From: Chitinophagales bacterium
Lineage (GTDB): Bacteria > Bacteroidota > Bacteroidia > Chitinophagales > Chitinophagaceae
DNA length: 64,000 nucleotides
Reading direction: 5' to 3'
Assembly (NCBI GenBank): GCA_017303455.1
Contig: JAFLBM010000022.1
Coordinates: forward strand, 1-64,000
Shown in pieces: positions 21,583-31,055 of this stretch. Position 1 is the stretch's first letter, and each line of letters starts with the position of its first letter. The notes beneath the pieces were generated by a model. The model ran no database searches and was not told the DNA's origin. It saw only the letters and a program-made list of their open reading frames with translations. The position numbers and the translations under genes were made by a program.

Positions 21583-22425
21583 CTAAGGGGATAAAACTTT
21601 TGCTGCAACCGGCTTTTCATATATGAACCGGACCATCGCATTTTTCTTATCATCAGAAGTAAGATAAAGCTGGTAGCGTTTATCCCCGGCATTAATGATC
21701 ATTAATGCTGTATTAGGAGGTATGGAACCAAGGTTTTCTCCGACCATGATCACTTCTTGTATGGTTCGTTGCAGATCAATTTTTATGTTCGCTGTAACAG
21801 GTTTAGCGGTCAGCATTTTTCTGGAAACTACCGGCATATCATTTACATAGACTGAAATGGTATCTCCGTCGATGATGCCATTATCATAAAAATCAAGTTT
21901 CACCACCCCGGTATCCACGTAGATCGTTTTCACCAGCTCATTCTTTCTTTCCGTCAGGGTTTTGGGCAGGTTGGGTTTGAAGGCCGACTTGGTGATCCTG
22001 ATCAATACGATCGTTCCCGGGGGACAATTGGATTTGTTATCCATGGTCTTGCCGGTCCAGGAACCACGCAATTGTTCTTCATTGCCGCCTTTGTGGTAGG
22101 AGAAATTATATCGCTTGATACAGGGAGTACAATCGGCGGGAATATGAAAACTGGTAACACCGATCTCGTTAATAAGAATACTGTTGCTGTCAGGTTTGAA
22201 AATCCCTTCAAATGTTTCCCGTACATAATTACTGGTATCTGAATAGTGATAAGAAACACCCGATATCTTATTACCTACCACCGTCAACTGCAATTCTATA
22301 TTGTAAACCGGGAAACAGCCACCGGGTTCCATCACCAGTTTACCCTTCCAGATGCCATTGATATCCTGTGCCGGGGCGCAGTATATGGACAGCAACAAAA
22401 TGACTAAAAGGGTAATACGCTTCAT
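21583..22425 (-). CDS. Secreted protein of unknown function, short paralogue
   Basis: A 280-residue exported protein with a signal peptide (MKRITLLVILLLSIYCAPAQ). The N-terminal beta-domain starts DINGIWKGKLVMEPGGCFPVYNIELQL. The C-terminal domain has LVKTIYVDTGVVKLDFYDNG, DGDTISVYVND and GENLGSIPPNTALMIINAGD. Both domains are repeated, with the same order and motifs, in the adjacent 22539-23639 gene, so the two are tandem paralogues. Here the Pro/Thr/Lys linker between the domains is missing. No family name is known to me. Confidence 0.7.
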   Translation of the reverse strand: MKRITLLVILLLSIYCAPAQDINGIWKGKLVMEPGGCFPVYNIELQLTVVGNKISGVSYHYSDTSNYVRETFEGIFKPDSNSILINEIGVTSFHIPADCTPCIKRYNFSYHKGGNEEQLRGSWTGKTMDNKSNCPPGTIVLIRITKSAFKPNLPKTLTERKNELVKTIYVDTGVVKLDFYDNGIIDGDTISVYVNDMPVVSRKMLTAKPVTANIKIDLQRTIQEVIMVGENLGSIPPNTALMIINAGDKRYQLYLTSDDKKNAMVRFIYEKPVAAKVLSP

Positions 22426-22538
22426 AAAAAATGAAAATAGGCCAAATTAATAAAAGGCAATGCAGAAATTACAGAAACGGTTACCCGGTTTTCTCCCGTG
22501 GTTCGTTTTTTACATTATTGATAAGGTAAAAGCGATGG

Positions 22539-23639
22539 CTATTTTGGTTTCACATACCTGAACCTGACCACGGCGTTTTTTTGTTCGGTAGACGTGATGC
22601 GGACATCAAAACGTTGCTCGCCGGACTCAACGATCATCAGCGAAGTATTGGGAGGAATGCGGCCCAGGTTCTCCGCCACCATCACCAGTTCATGCTCCGA
22701 ATTATCTTCATCCATTTTCAGGTTAATGATCAGCGGAGATGCAGTTAACCGTTTGGATGAAAGTACCAGCTTTTTGTCCATATATACAGAGATCGTATCA
22801 TCATCGATCTCCCCGTTATCATACAATTTCACGGTTACATTCTCATCGTTCACGGTGAGAATTTTAACCAGCTCATTGGCCCTGCTTTTTAATACTGATG
22901 GGGTAGGTATGTTTTCAGGAACAGGTTTTTTGACAAGAGGGGGTGCCACTATTTTTGAGGAAGTATCAATTTTGGGAGTTACCACTATGGGCTTTGTGGT
23001 AACCGGCGGTTTTGTAACCGGTGTTTTAACCACGGGTTTACTGGCGGGTTTGGTAACTACCGGTGGTTTTTTTACAACGGGCGGGTTGACTTTTGTGGTA
23101 ACCGGCGGTTTTGTAACCGGAGTTTTAGGCGGTGATTTTCTTAAAAAAGGTTCAAGGTAAAAGTCGGAAGAAACCACTCTCCGTAAGGAGACGCGGCCAC
23201 CACCACAATCGCCCCAAAAAGAAGTATCAACCGATAAAGGTTTTTCGTTTCTTCCAAGGTATGTTCCTTCCAAAAACTCTTCATTACCTGATTTTGAATA
23301 GGTAAGGGTGTAATTCATAATGCAGGTCATGCCTCCCATTACACTCTTTACTTCTACAGTCCTGATTTCTTTGATCTTTAAAGTCTTTGTGTTTTTTACA
23401 TAGCTGCCGGTCATTGTTGCTTTACCATAGAAACGAACATCTAAGTAAGAATAAGAAACGCCGCTGGCAGCGTAGGATTTATTATGCGAAAGCTGAAACT
23501 CTAATTTGTAGAATTGCCCGCTTTCGGACATGAAAAATCCTTTCCAGATACCGGTCAGGTCTTGCGAAAAGACGGTAAGATTGGAAAAAGGGACCAGCAA
23601 TATAAAAAACAGGCAAATCTTCCTGGATAGCTGTTTCAT
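22539..23639 (-). CDS. Secreted protein of unknown function, long paralogue with PVTK-rich linker
   Basis: About 366 residues; ATG at 23639, since the longer start is a GTG one codon earlier. A signal peptide (FFILLVPFSNLTVFSQ) is followed by the beta-domain DLTGIWKGFFMSESGQFYKLEF. A Pro/Val/Thr/Lys linker (about 170-245) contains two near-identical TPVTKPPVTTK blocks. The C-terminal domain (VTVKLYDNGEIDDDTISVY; AENLGRIPPNTSLMIVESGE) matches the shorter neighbour. The linker DNA holds an internal repeat, so its length may vary between strains. The protein is likely periplasmic or surface-exposed; function unknown. Confidence 0.7.
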   Translation of the reverse strand: MKQLSRKICLFFILLVPFSNLTVFSQDLTGIWKGFFMSESGQFYKLEFQLSHNKSYAASGVSYSYLDVRFYGKATMTGSYVKNTKTLKIKEIRTVEVKSVMGGMTCIMNYTLTYSKSGNEEFLEGTYLGRNEKPLSVDTSFWGDCGGGRVSLRRVVSSDFYLEPFLRKSPPKTPVTKPPVTTKVNPPVVKKPPVVTKPASKPVVKTPVTKPPVTTKPIVVTPKIDTSSKIVAPPLVKKPVPENIPTPSVLKSRANELVKILTVNDENVTVKLYDNGEIDDDTISVYMDKKLVLSSKRLTASPLIINLKMDEDNSEHELVMVAENLGRIPPNTSLMIVESGEQRFDVRITSTEQKNAVVRFRYVKPK

Positions 23640-23732
23640 CACGGCTCAAAACTAACGAATTGGTTCGTATTGAAGAACGGCATTGGGCAAGAGTTTGTTA
23701 ATTTTAACTTGTTCAAAACCCTGTTCATATCT

Positions 23733-24440
23733 ATGCGTCTTCGCCGGTATTTTTTTGTTTTCTTTTTTTCGTGTATGTCTCATCTTGTTACGGCGCAGAT
23801 CAGTGACAATTCGGTTGCATTGCTGGCCCGCCTAGATTCTGTCCGCCAAAGCAATTCTATATCGAAACATTTTGCTGCTATCTATTTTGAAACCACCATC
23901 GGGGCGGTGAATTATTTTTCAAGGGCTGATGAAAGGGTGCAGCAACTAATGGAGAGACTGGAGTTGCAATTTGCCAGCTATTTCTTCCGGGCAGCGGAGG
24001 CGTATGCGCAAAACGAAAAAATACCCCCGGCCTGGCAGGCGTATTACCAGGACAGCAGTACTTCATCGCTGCGCTATATTTTATATGGTATCAATGCTCA
24101 TATTAATGGCGATATCTGGCAGGCATTGACCGGCACATTTACTGCAGCGGAAATTGAGGAACTCAAACCCTGGTATTTTGCTTATTATAATGAACTGCAG
24201 AAAGAGTATGATACTATTTACCGCAGGGCATTAGCGCATAATAAAAAACTGAAACTATTACATACCCTTACAGAAGGACTGGATAAAGCATATGGGAAAA
24301 TAATGCTGAAACACTGGCGAAACCGGCAGATAAGGCTGGCGGTACTTTATTACAATGACCGGGTTCTGTTTGAAAAAAGATTAAAAAAACTACAGAGAAA
24401 GACCCGGTGGCTGGACCGGCTGATCCGGAAGAATATATAA
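23733..24440 (+). CDS. DUF5995 family secreted protein
   Basis: About 235 residues; the ATG at 23733 (MRLRRYFFVFFFSCM) is preferred over 23670 because it begins a signal peptide ending at VTAQ. The pattern HFAAIYFETTIGAVNYF, PPAWQAYY and YILYGINAHINGDIWQAL is the DUF5995 hallmark. The rest is helical with a very basic end (FEKRLKKLQRKTRWLDRLIRK). Function unknown. It lies just ahead of thrS but has its own start region, and thrS has its own promoter. Confidence 0.75.
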   Translation: MRLRRYFFVFFFSCMSHLVTAQISDNSVALLARLDSVRQSNSISKHFAAIYFETTIGAVNYFSRADERVQQLMERLELQFASYFFRAAEAYAQNEKIPPAWQAYYQDSSTSSLRYILYGINAHINGDIWQALTGTFTAAEIEELKPWYFAYYNELQKEYDTIYRRALAHNKKLKLLHTLTEGLDKAYGKIMLKHWRNRQIRLAVLYYNDRVLFEKRLKKLQRKTRWLDRLIRKNI

Positions 24441-24486
24441 TAACCGGAACCTGCCCGTGAATCCCTGTAAATCAACCGGATTTTGC

Positions 24487-24494
24487 TAAATTTG
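24487..24494 (+). promoter_or_regulatory. -7 promoter box of thrS
   Basis: TAAATTTG, an exact TAnnTTTG match, 28 bp before the thrS ATG. No T-box or thrS operator hairpin is apparent in this short leader. Confidence 0.55.
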
Positions 24495-24522
24495 CACTCT
24501 CTTTAAAACAGGGATTTATTAC

Positions 24523-26457
24523 ATGATCAAGATTACACTTCCGGATGGTGCTGTCAGGGAATATGAAAAAGGAACCACTGCACTCGATATTGCAAAGTCC
24601 ATTTCTGAAGGATTGGCCCGCAAAGTTCTTGCGGCCAGTGTGAACGGGCAGGTGTGGGATGCGACGAGACCTATTAATGAAGATGCTACGTTCAAATTAC
24701 TCACCTGGAACGATACAGATGGCAAGAATACGTTCTGGCATTCTTCAGCCCACCTGATGGCTGAAGCCGTGGAGTCCATGTATCCCGGTGTGAAATTCTG
24801 GGTAGGACCGCCGGTAGAAAACGGTTTCTATTATGATATGGATCTTGGTAATAAGAAGATGAGCGAAGAAGACCTGGTGATTTTAGAAAAAAAGATGAAC
24901 GAACTGGCCAAAAAAAACAGTCAGTATATAAGAAAAGAAATTTCAAAAGCAGACGCTGTTCAATACTTTACTGAAAAGGGAGATGAATACAAACTCGACC
25001 TGTTGGGTAACCTGCAGGATGGGGAGATCACTTTTTATACGCAGGGTGAATTCACCGACCTGTGCCGGGGGCCGCATATTCCGCATACCGGTTTTATCAA
25101 AGCGATCAAGCTGATGAGTATTGCCGGTGCTTACTGGAAAGGTGATGAAAAGAATAAACAACTGACAAGAGTTTATGGAGTGACTTTCCCTTCTCAAAAA
25201 GAGCTGGATGAACACCTGGCCATGCTGGAGGAAGCAAAGAAACGAGATCACCGCAAACTCGGGAAAGAGCTGGGCATTTATACAATGGATGATGATGTGG
25301 GTCCCGGTTTGATCTTGTGGATGCCCAATGGAACGGTTATTATCGAGGAATTAGAAAAGCTGGCGAAAGAAACGGAGCTGGCTGCCGGATATAAAAGAGT
25401 GGTGACACCGCATATTGCAAAAGAAAGTATGTACCTGACGAGCGGCCACCTTCCTTATTACGCAGACAGCATGTTCCCGCCCATGGAAATGGACGGAGAA
25501 AAATATTACCTGAAGGCAATGAACTGCCCGCATCACCATAAAATTTTTGATGCAGAACCAAAGAGCTACAGGGACATGCCCTATCGTATTGCTGAGTATG
25601 GTACCTGTTATCGGTACGAACAAAGTGGTGAGCTGTTCGGGTTAATGCGGGTGCGTTGTTTGCATATGAATGATGCTCATATTTATTGCACTAAAGAACA
25701 GTTTGCCCAGGAGTTCAAAGCCGTGAATGATATGTATCTCAAATATTTCAAAATATTCGGGATCGATAAATATGTGATGCGGCTGAGTTTACATGATCCT
25801 GAAAAACTGGGACAGAAGTATGTAAACGAACCGGCACTCTGGCTGGAAACTGAAGACCTGGTAAGAAAGGTGCTGATAGAAACAGGGGTGCCTTTTGTGG
25901 AAGTAAAGGGAGAGGGGGCTTTTTACGGGCCCAAGATCGATGTACAAATATGGAGTGCTATTGGCCGTGAATTTACACTGGCCACCAACCAGGTGGATTT
26001 TGCCCAATCCCGCAGCTTTAATCTTTCCTTTACCAACCAGAATAATGAACAGGAAATCCCACTGATCATACACCGGGCACCGCTCGGTACCCACGAACGG
26101 TTCATTGGCTTCCTGCTGGAACATTATGCCGGAAAACTGCCCCTGTGGCTGGCACCGGTACAGGTGAAAGTGCTGCCGATCAGCGATAAGTTTATTGACT
26201 ATGCAAAATCTGTTTCGGATAAACTGAAAAAAGCTGATATTCGTGCAGAGGTTGATGACCGCAATGAGAAGATCGGTAAAAAAATACGGGATACCGAGTT
26301 GATGAAAGTACCTTACATGCTGGTAGTGGGAGAGAAGGAAATGAATGAAAATAAAGTAGCAGTGCGAAGGCAAGGCAAAGGTGATCTCGGCGTAAAATCG
26401 GTTGATGAGTTTTTAGCTGAAGCGGTGGTTGAGATTAAAGAAAGAAAAGCTGAGTAA
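24523..26457 (+). CDS. thrS: Threonyl-tRNA synthetase
   Basis: Class II synthetase of 644 residues that charges tRNA-Thr. Domains in order: TGS (MIKITLPDGAVREYEKGTTA), editing domain with HSSAHLMAEA near 75 and the later Cys/His of the editing site (FTDLCRGPHIP), then the catalytic core with MNCPHHHKIF (zinc Cys and His), RYEQSGELFGLMRVRCLHMND and GAFYGPKIDVQIW. The C-terminal anticodon-binding domain begins LPLWLAPVQVKVLPI. Full length. It heads the thrS-infC block; infC follows after 160 bp and may be partly cotranscribed. Confidence 0.97.
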   Translation: MIKITLPDGAVREYEKGTTALDIAKSISEGLARKVLAASVNGQVWDATRPINEDATFKLLTWNDTDGKNTFWHSSAHLMAEAVESMYPGVKFWVGPPVENGFYYDMDLGNKKMSEEDLVILEKKMNELAKKNSQYIRKEISKADAVQYFTEKGDEYKLDLLGNLQDGEITFYTQGEFTDLCRGPHIPHTGFIKAIKLMSIAGAYWKGDEKNKQLTRVYGVTFPSQKELDEHLAMLEEAKKRDHRKLGKELGIYTMDDDVGPGLILWMPNGTVIIEELEKLAKETELAAGYKRVVTPHIAKESMYLTSGHLPYYADSMFPPMEMDGEKYYLKAMNCPHHHKIFDAEPKSYRDMPYRIAEYGTCYRYEQSGELFGLMRVRCLHMNDAHIYCTKEQFAQEFKAVNDMYLKYFKIFGIDKYVMRLSLHDPEKLGQKYVNEPALWLETEDLVRKVLIETGVPFVEVKGEGAFYGPKIDVQIWSAIGREFTLATNQVDFAQSRSFNLSFTNQNNEQEIPLIIHRAPLGTHERFIGFLLEHYAGKLPLWLAPVQVKVLPISDKFIDYAKSVSDKLKKADIRAEVDDRNEKIGKKIRDTELMKVPYMLVVGEKEMNENKVAVRRQGKGDLGVKSVDEFLAEAVVEIKERKAE

Positions 26458-26617
26458 AAAGCAAGCAGAACAAACTGGGAGCAATTTCTGTTTTAGAGAT
26501 GATGATAGTAGTATTGTTCCTGGCTTACAAAATAATTTTTCCTCAATCCTGATGAGGATTTTATAAAAACGAAAATTGCTCTCCTGCAGGGGTTGGGGGC
26601 TTAACTAAAAAAAGTAA

Positions 26618-27253
26618 ATGGCAGTACCACAAAAACCCGGAGGCGGGTTCAACAGGCCACCCGGCGGCGGAGGTTTTAAACCCGGCGGTGGCGGATTCAA
26701 CAAAGGCGGATTCAGGGGAAGATTTGTTCCCCGTAAAGAAGCAGAACATCGTATCAACCATTTTATCCGTGTACCGCAGGTGCGGCTGGTAGGTGAAAAT
26801 GTGGAAGTAGGTATCTACACCACCCAGGATGCATTAAAGATGGCACAGGAACAGGGATTAGACCTGGTGGAAATCTCTCCGACGGTTGATCCACCGGTTT
26901 GTAAGATCATCGACTACAACAAATTCCTCTACGATAAGAAGAAGAAAGAAAAGGAGATGAAGGCCAAGAGCAAAGTCTCTGAAGTGAAGGAGATCCGGTT
27001 TACCCCGAATACGGATGATCATGACTTTGATTTTAAAGCCAAACATGCTATCGAATTTTTGAAAGATGGCAATAAAGTAAAAGCATACGTGCAGTTCAAG
27101 GGCCGTGCTATCCAGTTCCAGGACAGGGGGCAGTTATTGCTGCTGAAGTTCGCAGAAAGACTGGCAGAAACAGGTGTGCTGGAAAGTATGCCGAAGATGG
27201 AAGGCAGGAGAATGCTGGCTATGTTTGCACCTAAAGGCAAGAAAAAATCCTAA
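26618..27253 (+). CDS. infC: Translation initiation factor IF-3
   Basis: IF-3 keeps ribosomal subunits apart and checks the start codon. 211 residues: a Gly/Phe/Arg-rich N-terminal extension (about 1-40, GGGFNRPPGGGGFKPGGGGF) that Proteobacterial IF-3 lacks, then the N-domain (INHFIRVPQVRLVGENVEVG), the Lys-rich linker helix, and the C-domain (VKEIRFTPNTDDHDFDFKAK, then RGQLLLLKFAERL). It uses ATG rather than the AUU start found in enterics, so that form of self-control is absent. It is not adjacent to rpmI-rplT as is usual; a lipoprotein gene and a metalloprotease gene lie between. Its own terminator follows. Confidence 0.96.
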   Translation: MAVPQKPGGGFNRPPGGGGFKPGGGGFNKGGFRGRFVPRKEAEHRINHFIRVPQVRLVGENVEVGIYTTQDALKMAQEQGLDLVEISPTVDPPVCKIIDYNKFLYDKKKKEKEMKAKSKVSEVKEIRFTPNTDDHDFDFKAKHAIEFLKDGNKVKAYVQFKGRAIQFQDRGQLLLLKFAERLAETGVLESMPKMEGRRMLAMFAPKGKKKS

Positions 27254-27273
27254 ACACATAATGTATTTATAGC

Positions 27274-27299
27274 AAGCCACCCGACCGGGTGGCTTTTTT
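27274..27299 (+). terminator. Terminator of infC
   Basis: AAGCCACCCG...CGGGTGGCTT stem followed by a T6 run. Confidence 0.88.
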
Positions 27300-27396
27300 A
27301 TTCTCAACCGGGAATGACGAATTAAAAAGGCAGCAGAAATTTTTTCTTACCGGTTTATACGGCTATTTTGGGTTATTATTTACCAAACAAACCAGT

Positions 27397-27855
27397 ATGA
27401 AAAAGATTTTATACCCGCTGCTTGGAGTGGCTGTAATAAGTATTGCTTCCTGCTCAACTGCAGATCAGAAAGTACCGCAAATGGCGGCTGATTTTTGTAA
27501 TTGTTTTTCAAAAATGGAAAGAGACCTCAGTGAGTCAACAAAGAATATTGTGGCCAGGGCATCTATCGCCGCCAACCCGGAATTGTCAATTCAGAATGCG
27601 GTACTGGCATTAGATGAAGAAGAACAGGCGGCGATCGCAGGGGAGATGGAAAGCTTTAGTCAAATGGACGATGAAAATTCAGAAATAGGCAGATGTATTA
27701 AGAATGTGGAGAAGAAATATGATAAGGCATATACTTTTAACCAGGAGAAATTTGCTCAAAAAGTCATTAAGGAACTGGAGTCAAAAAAGGGTTGTGACTT
27801 TACTGCCTCGCTGCTTAAACTGGGATTAAAAATGGAAAAAGAATCTAAAAACTAA
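27397..27855 (+). CDS. Small lipoprotein of unknown function
   Basis: 152 residues from the ATG at 27397; the longer frame from 27289 overlaps the infC terminator and is unlikely. A lipobox, VISIASC, ends the signal peptide. The mature part is helical with conserved-looking Cys in DFCNCFSKMERDL, IGRCIKNVEKKY and KGCDFTASLLKLG, which could form two disulphides. This resembles short helical lipoproteins with CxC...C...C patterns found throughout Bacteroidota, but I cannot name a family. It is bracketed by two terminators, so it is monocistronic. Confidence 0.7.
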   Translation: MKKILYPLLGVAVISIASCSTADQKVPQMAADFCNCFSKMERDLSESTKNIVARASIAANPELSIQNAVLALDEEEQAAIAGEMESFSQMDDENSEIGRCIKNVEKKYDKAYTFNQEKFAQKVIKELESKKGCDFTASLLKLGLKMEKESKN

Positions 27856-27871
27856 TAGCGGTTTTATTGTT

Positions 27872-27903
27872 AGCCCGGCTTTGTTTAAGCCGGGCTTTTT
27901 TTC
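27872..27903 (+). terminator. Terminator of the small lipoprotein gene
   Basis: AGCCCGGCTT / AAGCCGGGCT stem, 5-nt loop, then a T7 run. Confidence 0.9.
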
Positions 27904-27997
27904 TTGACCTTATTCAACCGCTTGTATAAAATCCAACGGGATTCCATGTTTAACCATCTCATTCCGTATATTGAGCACTTATTAAATCACCAAATTG

Positions 27998-30556
27998 ATG
28001 TTTATGCATTCACTCTTCAACCGATGGGGATTGACTGTGCTGGCTTCCACCATAATTATGGCTGCTGCAGCGCAAGCCCCGATTGTTCGTGATACCACAA
28101 AAGGCCCGATGAGTGGCCCCGGGGGTATACGTCCTTCTTCCAATGGCCCCAAGCCTTATAAAGAAGTAATTACCGACAAAGCAAAAACTGACGAAGGCCT
28201 TTTTAAAGTACACAGGATTGATGATAAATATTTTTTTGAGATACCCGATGCTTTATTAGGCCGTGATATCCTTGTGGTAAATCGTATTTCCAAAGCGGCG
28301 GCAGGAATGAGGAGTGGTTTTTTTGGATATGCCGGAGACCAGATCGGTCAGAATGTAATTCGTTTTGAAAAAGGACCGAACAATAAGGTGTTCCTTCGTA
28401 ACATCTCCTATGCGGAATATGCAAAGGATTCAACATCGCCGATGTTTACTGCTGTAAGGAATTCGAATATCCAGCCTATATCTGCATCTTTTGATATCAA
28501 AGCGTTTTCAAAAGACTCAACCGGGTCTGTTCTTGAAATAACTGATTATATCAATGGCGACAACGATATTCTTTTTTTCAATAGTTCATTGAAAAGTTCT
28601 CAGCGTATCGGCATGTTGCAGAGCGATAAATCATATATCGTTGGCGTAAGCGCTTACCCTATCAATATTGAAATCAAAACCGTAAAGACCTATTCAAGAA
28701 CACCTGCTCCACCCAGTGGAATACCCGGGCTGACCGTTGGTGCACCAGGCGGCACCGGTAATATCACTGTAGAATTAAACAGTTCGCTGGTATTGTTACC
28801 TAAAGAACCTATGCAGGCCCGGTATTTCGATCCCCGGGTTGGTTATTTTGCTGTTGGGTATACTGATTTCGATTTGAATCCGCAGGGTGTAAAATCGATC
28901 GCTATGGTAAAACGCTGGAGGCTGGAACCAAAAGAGGAGGACATGGAAAAATATAAAAGAGGTGAACTGGTAGAGCCCAGGAAACCAATCATATTCTATA
29001 TCGATCCGGCTACCCCTAAAAAATGGGTGCCTTACCTGGTTCAGGGAGTGAATGACTGGCAAAAAGCATTTGAAAAGGCCGGTTTTAAAAATGCCATCCT
29101 GGCTAAAGAAGCCCCTTCAAAGGCAGAAAATCCCGAATGGAGCCTCGAAGATGCCCGCTACTCTGCCATTGTTTATAAACCCTCTGATGTACCTAATGCC
29201 AGCGGCCCCAGTGTGGCCGATCCCCGCAGCGGTGAGATCATGGAAAGCCATATCAACTGGTATCATAATGTAATGGAGTTACTGCGCAACTGGTATTTTG
29301 TCCAAACTGCTGCCGTTGATCCCCGTGCCCGTAAAATGGTATTTGATGATGAACTGATGGGGCAACTGATCCGTTTTGTTTCTTCACATGAAGTGGGACA
29401 TACATTGGGACTTCGTCATAATTATGGCTCCAGTTCTTCTGTACCGGTTGAAAAACTTCGTGATAAAGCATGGGTGGAAGCCAACGGTCATACCCCCTCA
29501 ATTATGGATTATGCCCGGTTCAATTATGTAGCACAGCCCGAAGATAATATCAGCGATAAAGGATTATATCCCCGCATTGGTGATTATGATAACTGGGCAA
29601 TTGATTGGGGATACCGGCTGTTCCCGCAGTTTAAAAGCCCGGAAGAAGAGAAAGGACACCTGAACAAATGGGTGATCGAAAAATTAAAAGATAAGCGCCT
29701 TTGGTTCGGTACAGAGACAAATCCTGATGACCCCCGTTCTCAAAGTGAGCAGGTGGGTGATGATGCGATGAAAGGAAGCATGTATGGTATCAAAAACCTT
29801 CAACGTATTTTGCCAAATCTGGTAGAATGGACAAAAGAACCGAATGAAACGTATACCAATCTTCGTGAAATGTACCAGGAGATAACCGGGCAGTTGGGTC
29901 GTTATATGGGTCATGTGGCAAAATATGTGGGAGGTGTCATGGAAACACCGAAAATGGTGGAAGAAGCAGGACCTGTTTACGAAGTGGTTGCAGCAGCCAA
30001 ACAAAAAGAGGCCGTTGAGTTTTTGAATAAACAATTATTTGCCACCCCATCATGGCTGATCAACCAGGATATATTCAGCCGGACAGGATTGAGCGGATTG
30101 ACAACCATCGGCAACCTGCAGGACAATATGCTGAACCGGTTGTTAAGCACCCGGACTTTAGGTAAATTAATTGATGCAGAAGCTGCCCAGGGTAGCGGAG
30201 CTTACCAAATCACAGAGTTGTTCAGCGATCTGAAGAAAGGAATCTGGAGTGAACTCGCTGGTCGTAAAGCGATTGATGTTTACCGCAGGGGGCTTCAAAA
30301 ATCGTATGTAAATATCATGGCTAACCTCGTAGCTCCTGTAAAAGCAAGCGGCCCGGATCCATTAGCCGCTTTATTTGGAATTAGCAGCGGGAGCAGTGCA
30401 GATAAGTCGGATATTAAGAGTGTGGTAAGAGCCCACCTGGCAAGTCTCAGAGCTGAGGTGGTTGCGGCTGCTGCCGGTACTTCCGATACGATGAGTAAGT
30501 ACCACCTCCAGGATGTTGCGAAAAGAATCGATAATGCGTTGAATCCGAAAAACTAA
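27998..30556 (+). CDS. Exported zinc-dependent metalloprotease (DUF5117/DUF4953 family)
   Basis: About 852 residues; ATG at 27998 (an even later ATG at 28004 is possible) because the track start is a TTG. A signal peptide ends near AAAAQA. An N-terminal DUF5118/DUF5117-like region carries YKEVITDKAKTDEGLFKVHRIDDKYFFEIPDALLGRDIL-type sequence (positions about 47-87). The zinc site HEVGHTLGLRHN (about 466-477) is the extended metzincin motif HExxHxxGxxH, and SIMDYARFNY after it fits the Met-turn. The C-terminal helical part is DUF4953-like. It is likely periplasmic or cell-surface; substrate unknown. It splits infC from rpmI-rplT and has its own terminator. Confidence 0.9.
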   Translation: MFMHSLFNRWGLTVLASTIIMAAAAQAPIVRDTTKGPMSGPGGIRPSSNGPKPYKEVITDKAKTDEGLFKVHRIDDKYFFEIPDALLGRDILVVNRISKAAAGMRSGFFGYAGDQIGQNVIRFEKGPNNKVFLRNISYAEYAKDSTSPMFTAVRNSNIQPISASFDIKAFSKDSTGSVLEITDYINGDNDILFFNSSLKSSQRIGMLQSDKSYIVGVSAYPINIEIKTVKTYSRTPAPPSGIPGLTVGAPGGTGNITVELNSSLVLLPKEPMQARYFDPRVGYFAVGYTDFDLNPQGVKSIAMVKRWRLEPKEEDMEKYKRGELVEPRKPIIFYIDPATPKKWVPYLVQGVNDWQKAFEKAGFKNAILAKEAPSKAENPEWSLEDARYSAIVYKPSDVPNASGPSVADPRSGEIMESHINWYHNVMELLRNWYFVQTAAVDPRARKMVFDDELMGQLIRFVSSHEVGHTLGLRHNYGSSSSVPVEKLRDKAWVEANGHTPSIMDYARFNYVAQPEDNISDKGLYPRIGDYDNWAIDWGYRLFPQFKSPEEEKGHLNKWVIEKLKDKRLWFGTETNPDDPRSQSEQVGDDAMKGSMYGIKNLQRILPNLVEWTKEPNETYTNLREMYQEITGQLGRYMGHVAKYVGGVMETPKMVEEAGPVYEVVAAAKQKEAVEFLNKQLFATPSWLINQDIFSRTGLSGLTTIGNLQDNMLNRLLSTRTLGKLIDAEAAQGSGAYQITELFSDLKKGIWSELAGRKAIDVYRRGLQKSYVNIMANLVAPVKASGPDPLAALFGISSGSSADKSDIKSVVRAHLASLRAEVVAAAAGTSDTMSKYHLQDVAKRIDNALNPKN

Positions 30557-30581
30557 GAAGATTTATATCAAATAGATACGC

Positions 30582-30620
30582 AAAGCAGGGTGGGCTTATA
30601 AGCACCCTGCTTTTATTTTA
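30582..30620 (+). terminator. Terminator of the metalloprotease gene
   Basis: AAAGCAGGGTG / CACCCTGCTTT, 11-bp stem with a 10-nt loop, then TTATTTTA. Confidence 0.85.
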
Positions 30621-30628
30621 TCAACCCC

Positions 30629-30659
30629 TTTGCGGGTAAGGCTTTCAGCCCTATCTTTG
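30629..30659 (+). promoter_or_regulatory. Promoter of rpmI-rplT
   Basis: TTTG (30629-30632), 19-bp spacer, TATCTTTG (30652-30659): an exact Bacteroidota -33/-7 promoter. The leader to rpmI is about 105 nt and has small hairpins, including CCGTT/AACGG just after the start and CCCC-CGGT-GGGG at about 30724-30735. Autogenous control by L20 is known for rpmI-rplT in other phyla; here it is only a possibility. Confidence 0.75.
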
Positions 30660-30771
30660 CACTCCGTTAAAAAAACGGTAGTTCTTCAACAGAACAGATT
30701 AGCTGAAGAGGTTCGATAAAGGTCCCCCGGTGGGGAATGCCTCAAAGCTGTAATATTTAATACTGGGTAAA

Positions 30772-30969
30772 ATGCCTAAAGTAAAAACAAATTCCAGCGC
30801 CAAAAAACGCTTTAAAGTGACGGCGACCGGAAAGATCATGCACCAAAAGAGTTTCAAGCGTCACATCCTGACCAAGAAATCCAAAAAACGTAAACGTAAC
30901 ATGAGAATGGACGGAACAGTGGCAAAATCACACGTTGATTTTGTAAAACGCCTGTTGCGCCTGAAATAA
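30772..30969 (+). CDS. rpmI: 50S ribosomal protein L35
   Basis: A 65-residue, very basic ribosomal protein of the large subunit. The sequence MPKVKTNSSAKKRFKVTATG and the KRHILTKKSKKRKRN block are typical of L35, as is the length. It is followed by rplT after 86 bp and shares its promoter. Confidence 0.97.
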   Translation: MPKVKTNSSAKKRFKVTATGKIMHQKSFKRHILTKKSKKRKRNMRMDGTVAKSHVDFVKRLLRLK

Positions 30970-31055
30970 GCAATCAGAAGTATGATGTCAGTAAACTGGC
31001 CCCATCTTCAGATCTTAGCAATAAACTCAACTTTTAATTTAAAACTCTTTCAGAT

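Noticed and set aside
22970..23140. Intergenic-type repeat
   Set aside because: The repeated GGTAACCGGCGGTTTTG-like DNA is coding: it makes the PVTKPPVTT linker of the 22539 gene.
25789..26373. 194-codon minus-strand frame opposite thrS
   Set aside because: Shadow frame; thrS is certain and the product looks unlike a protein.
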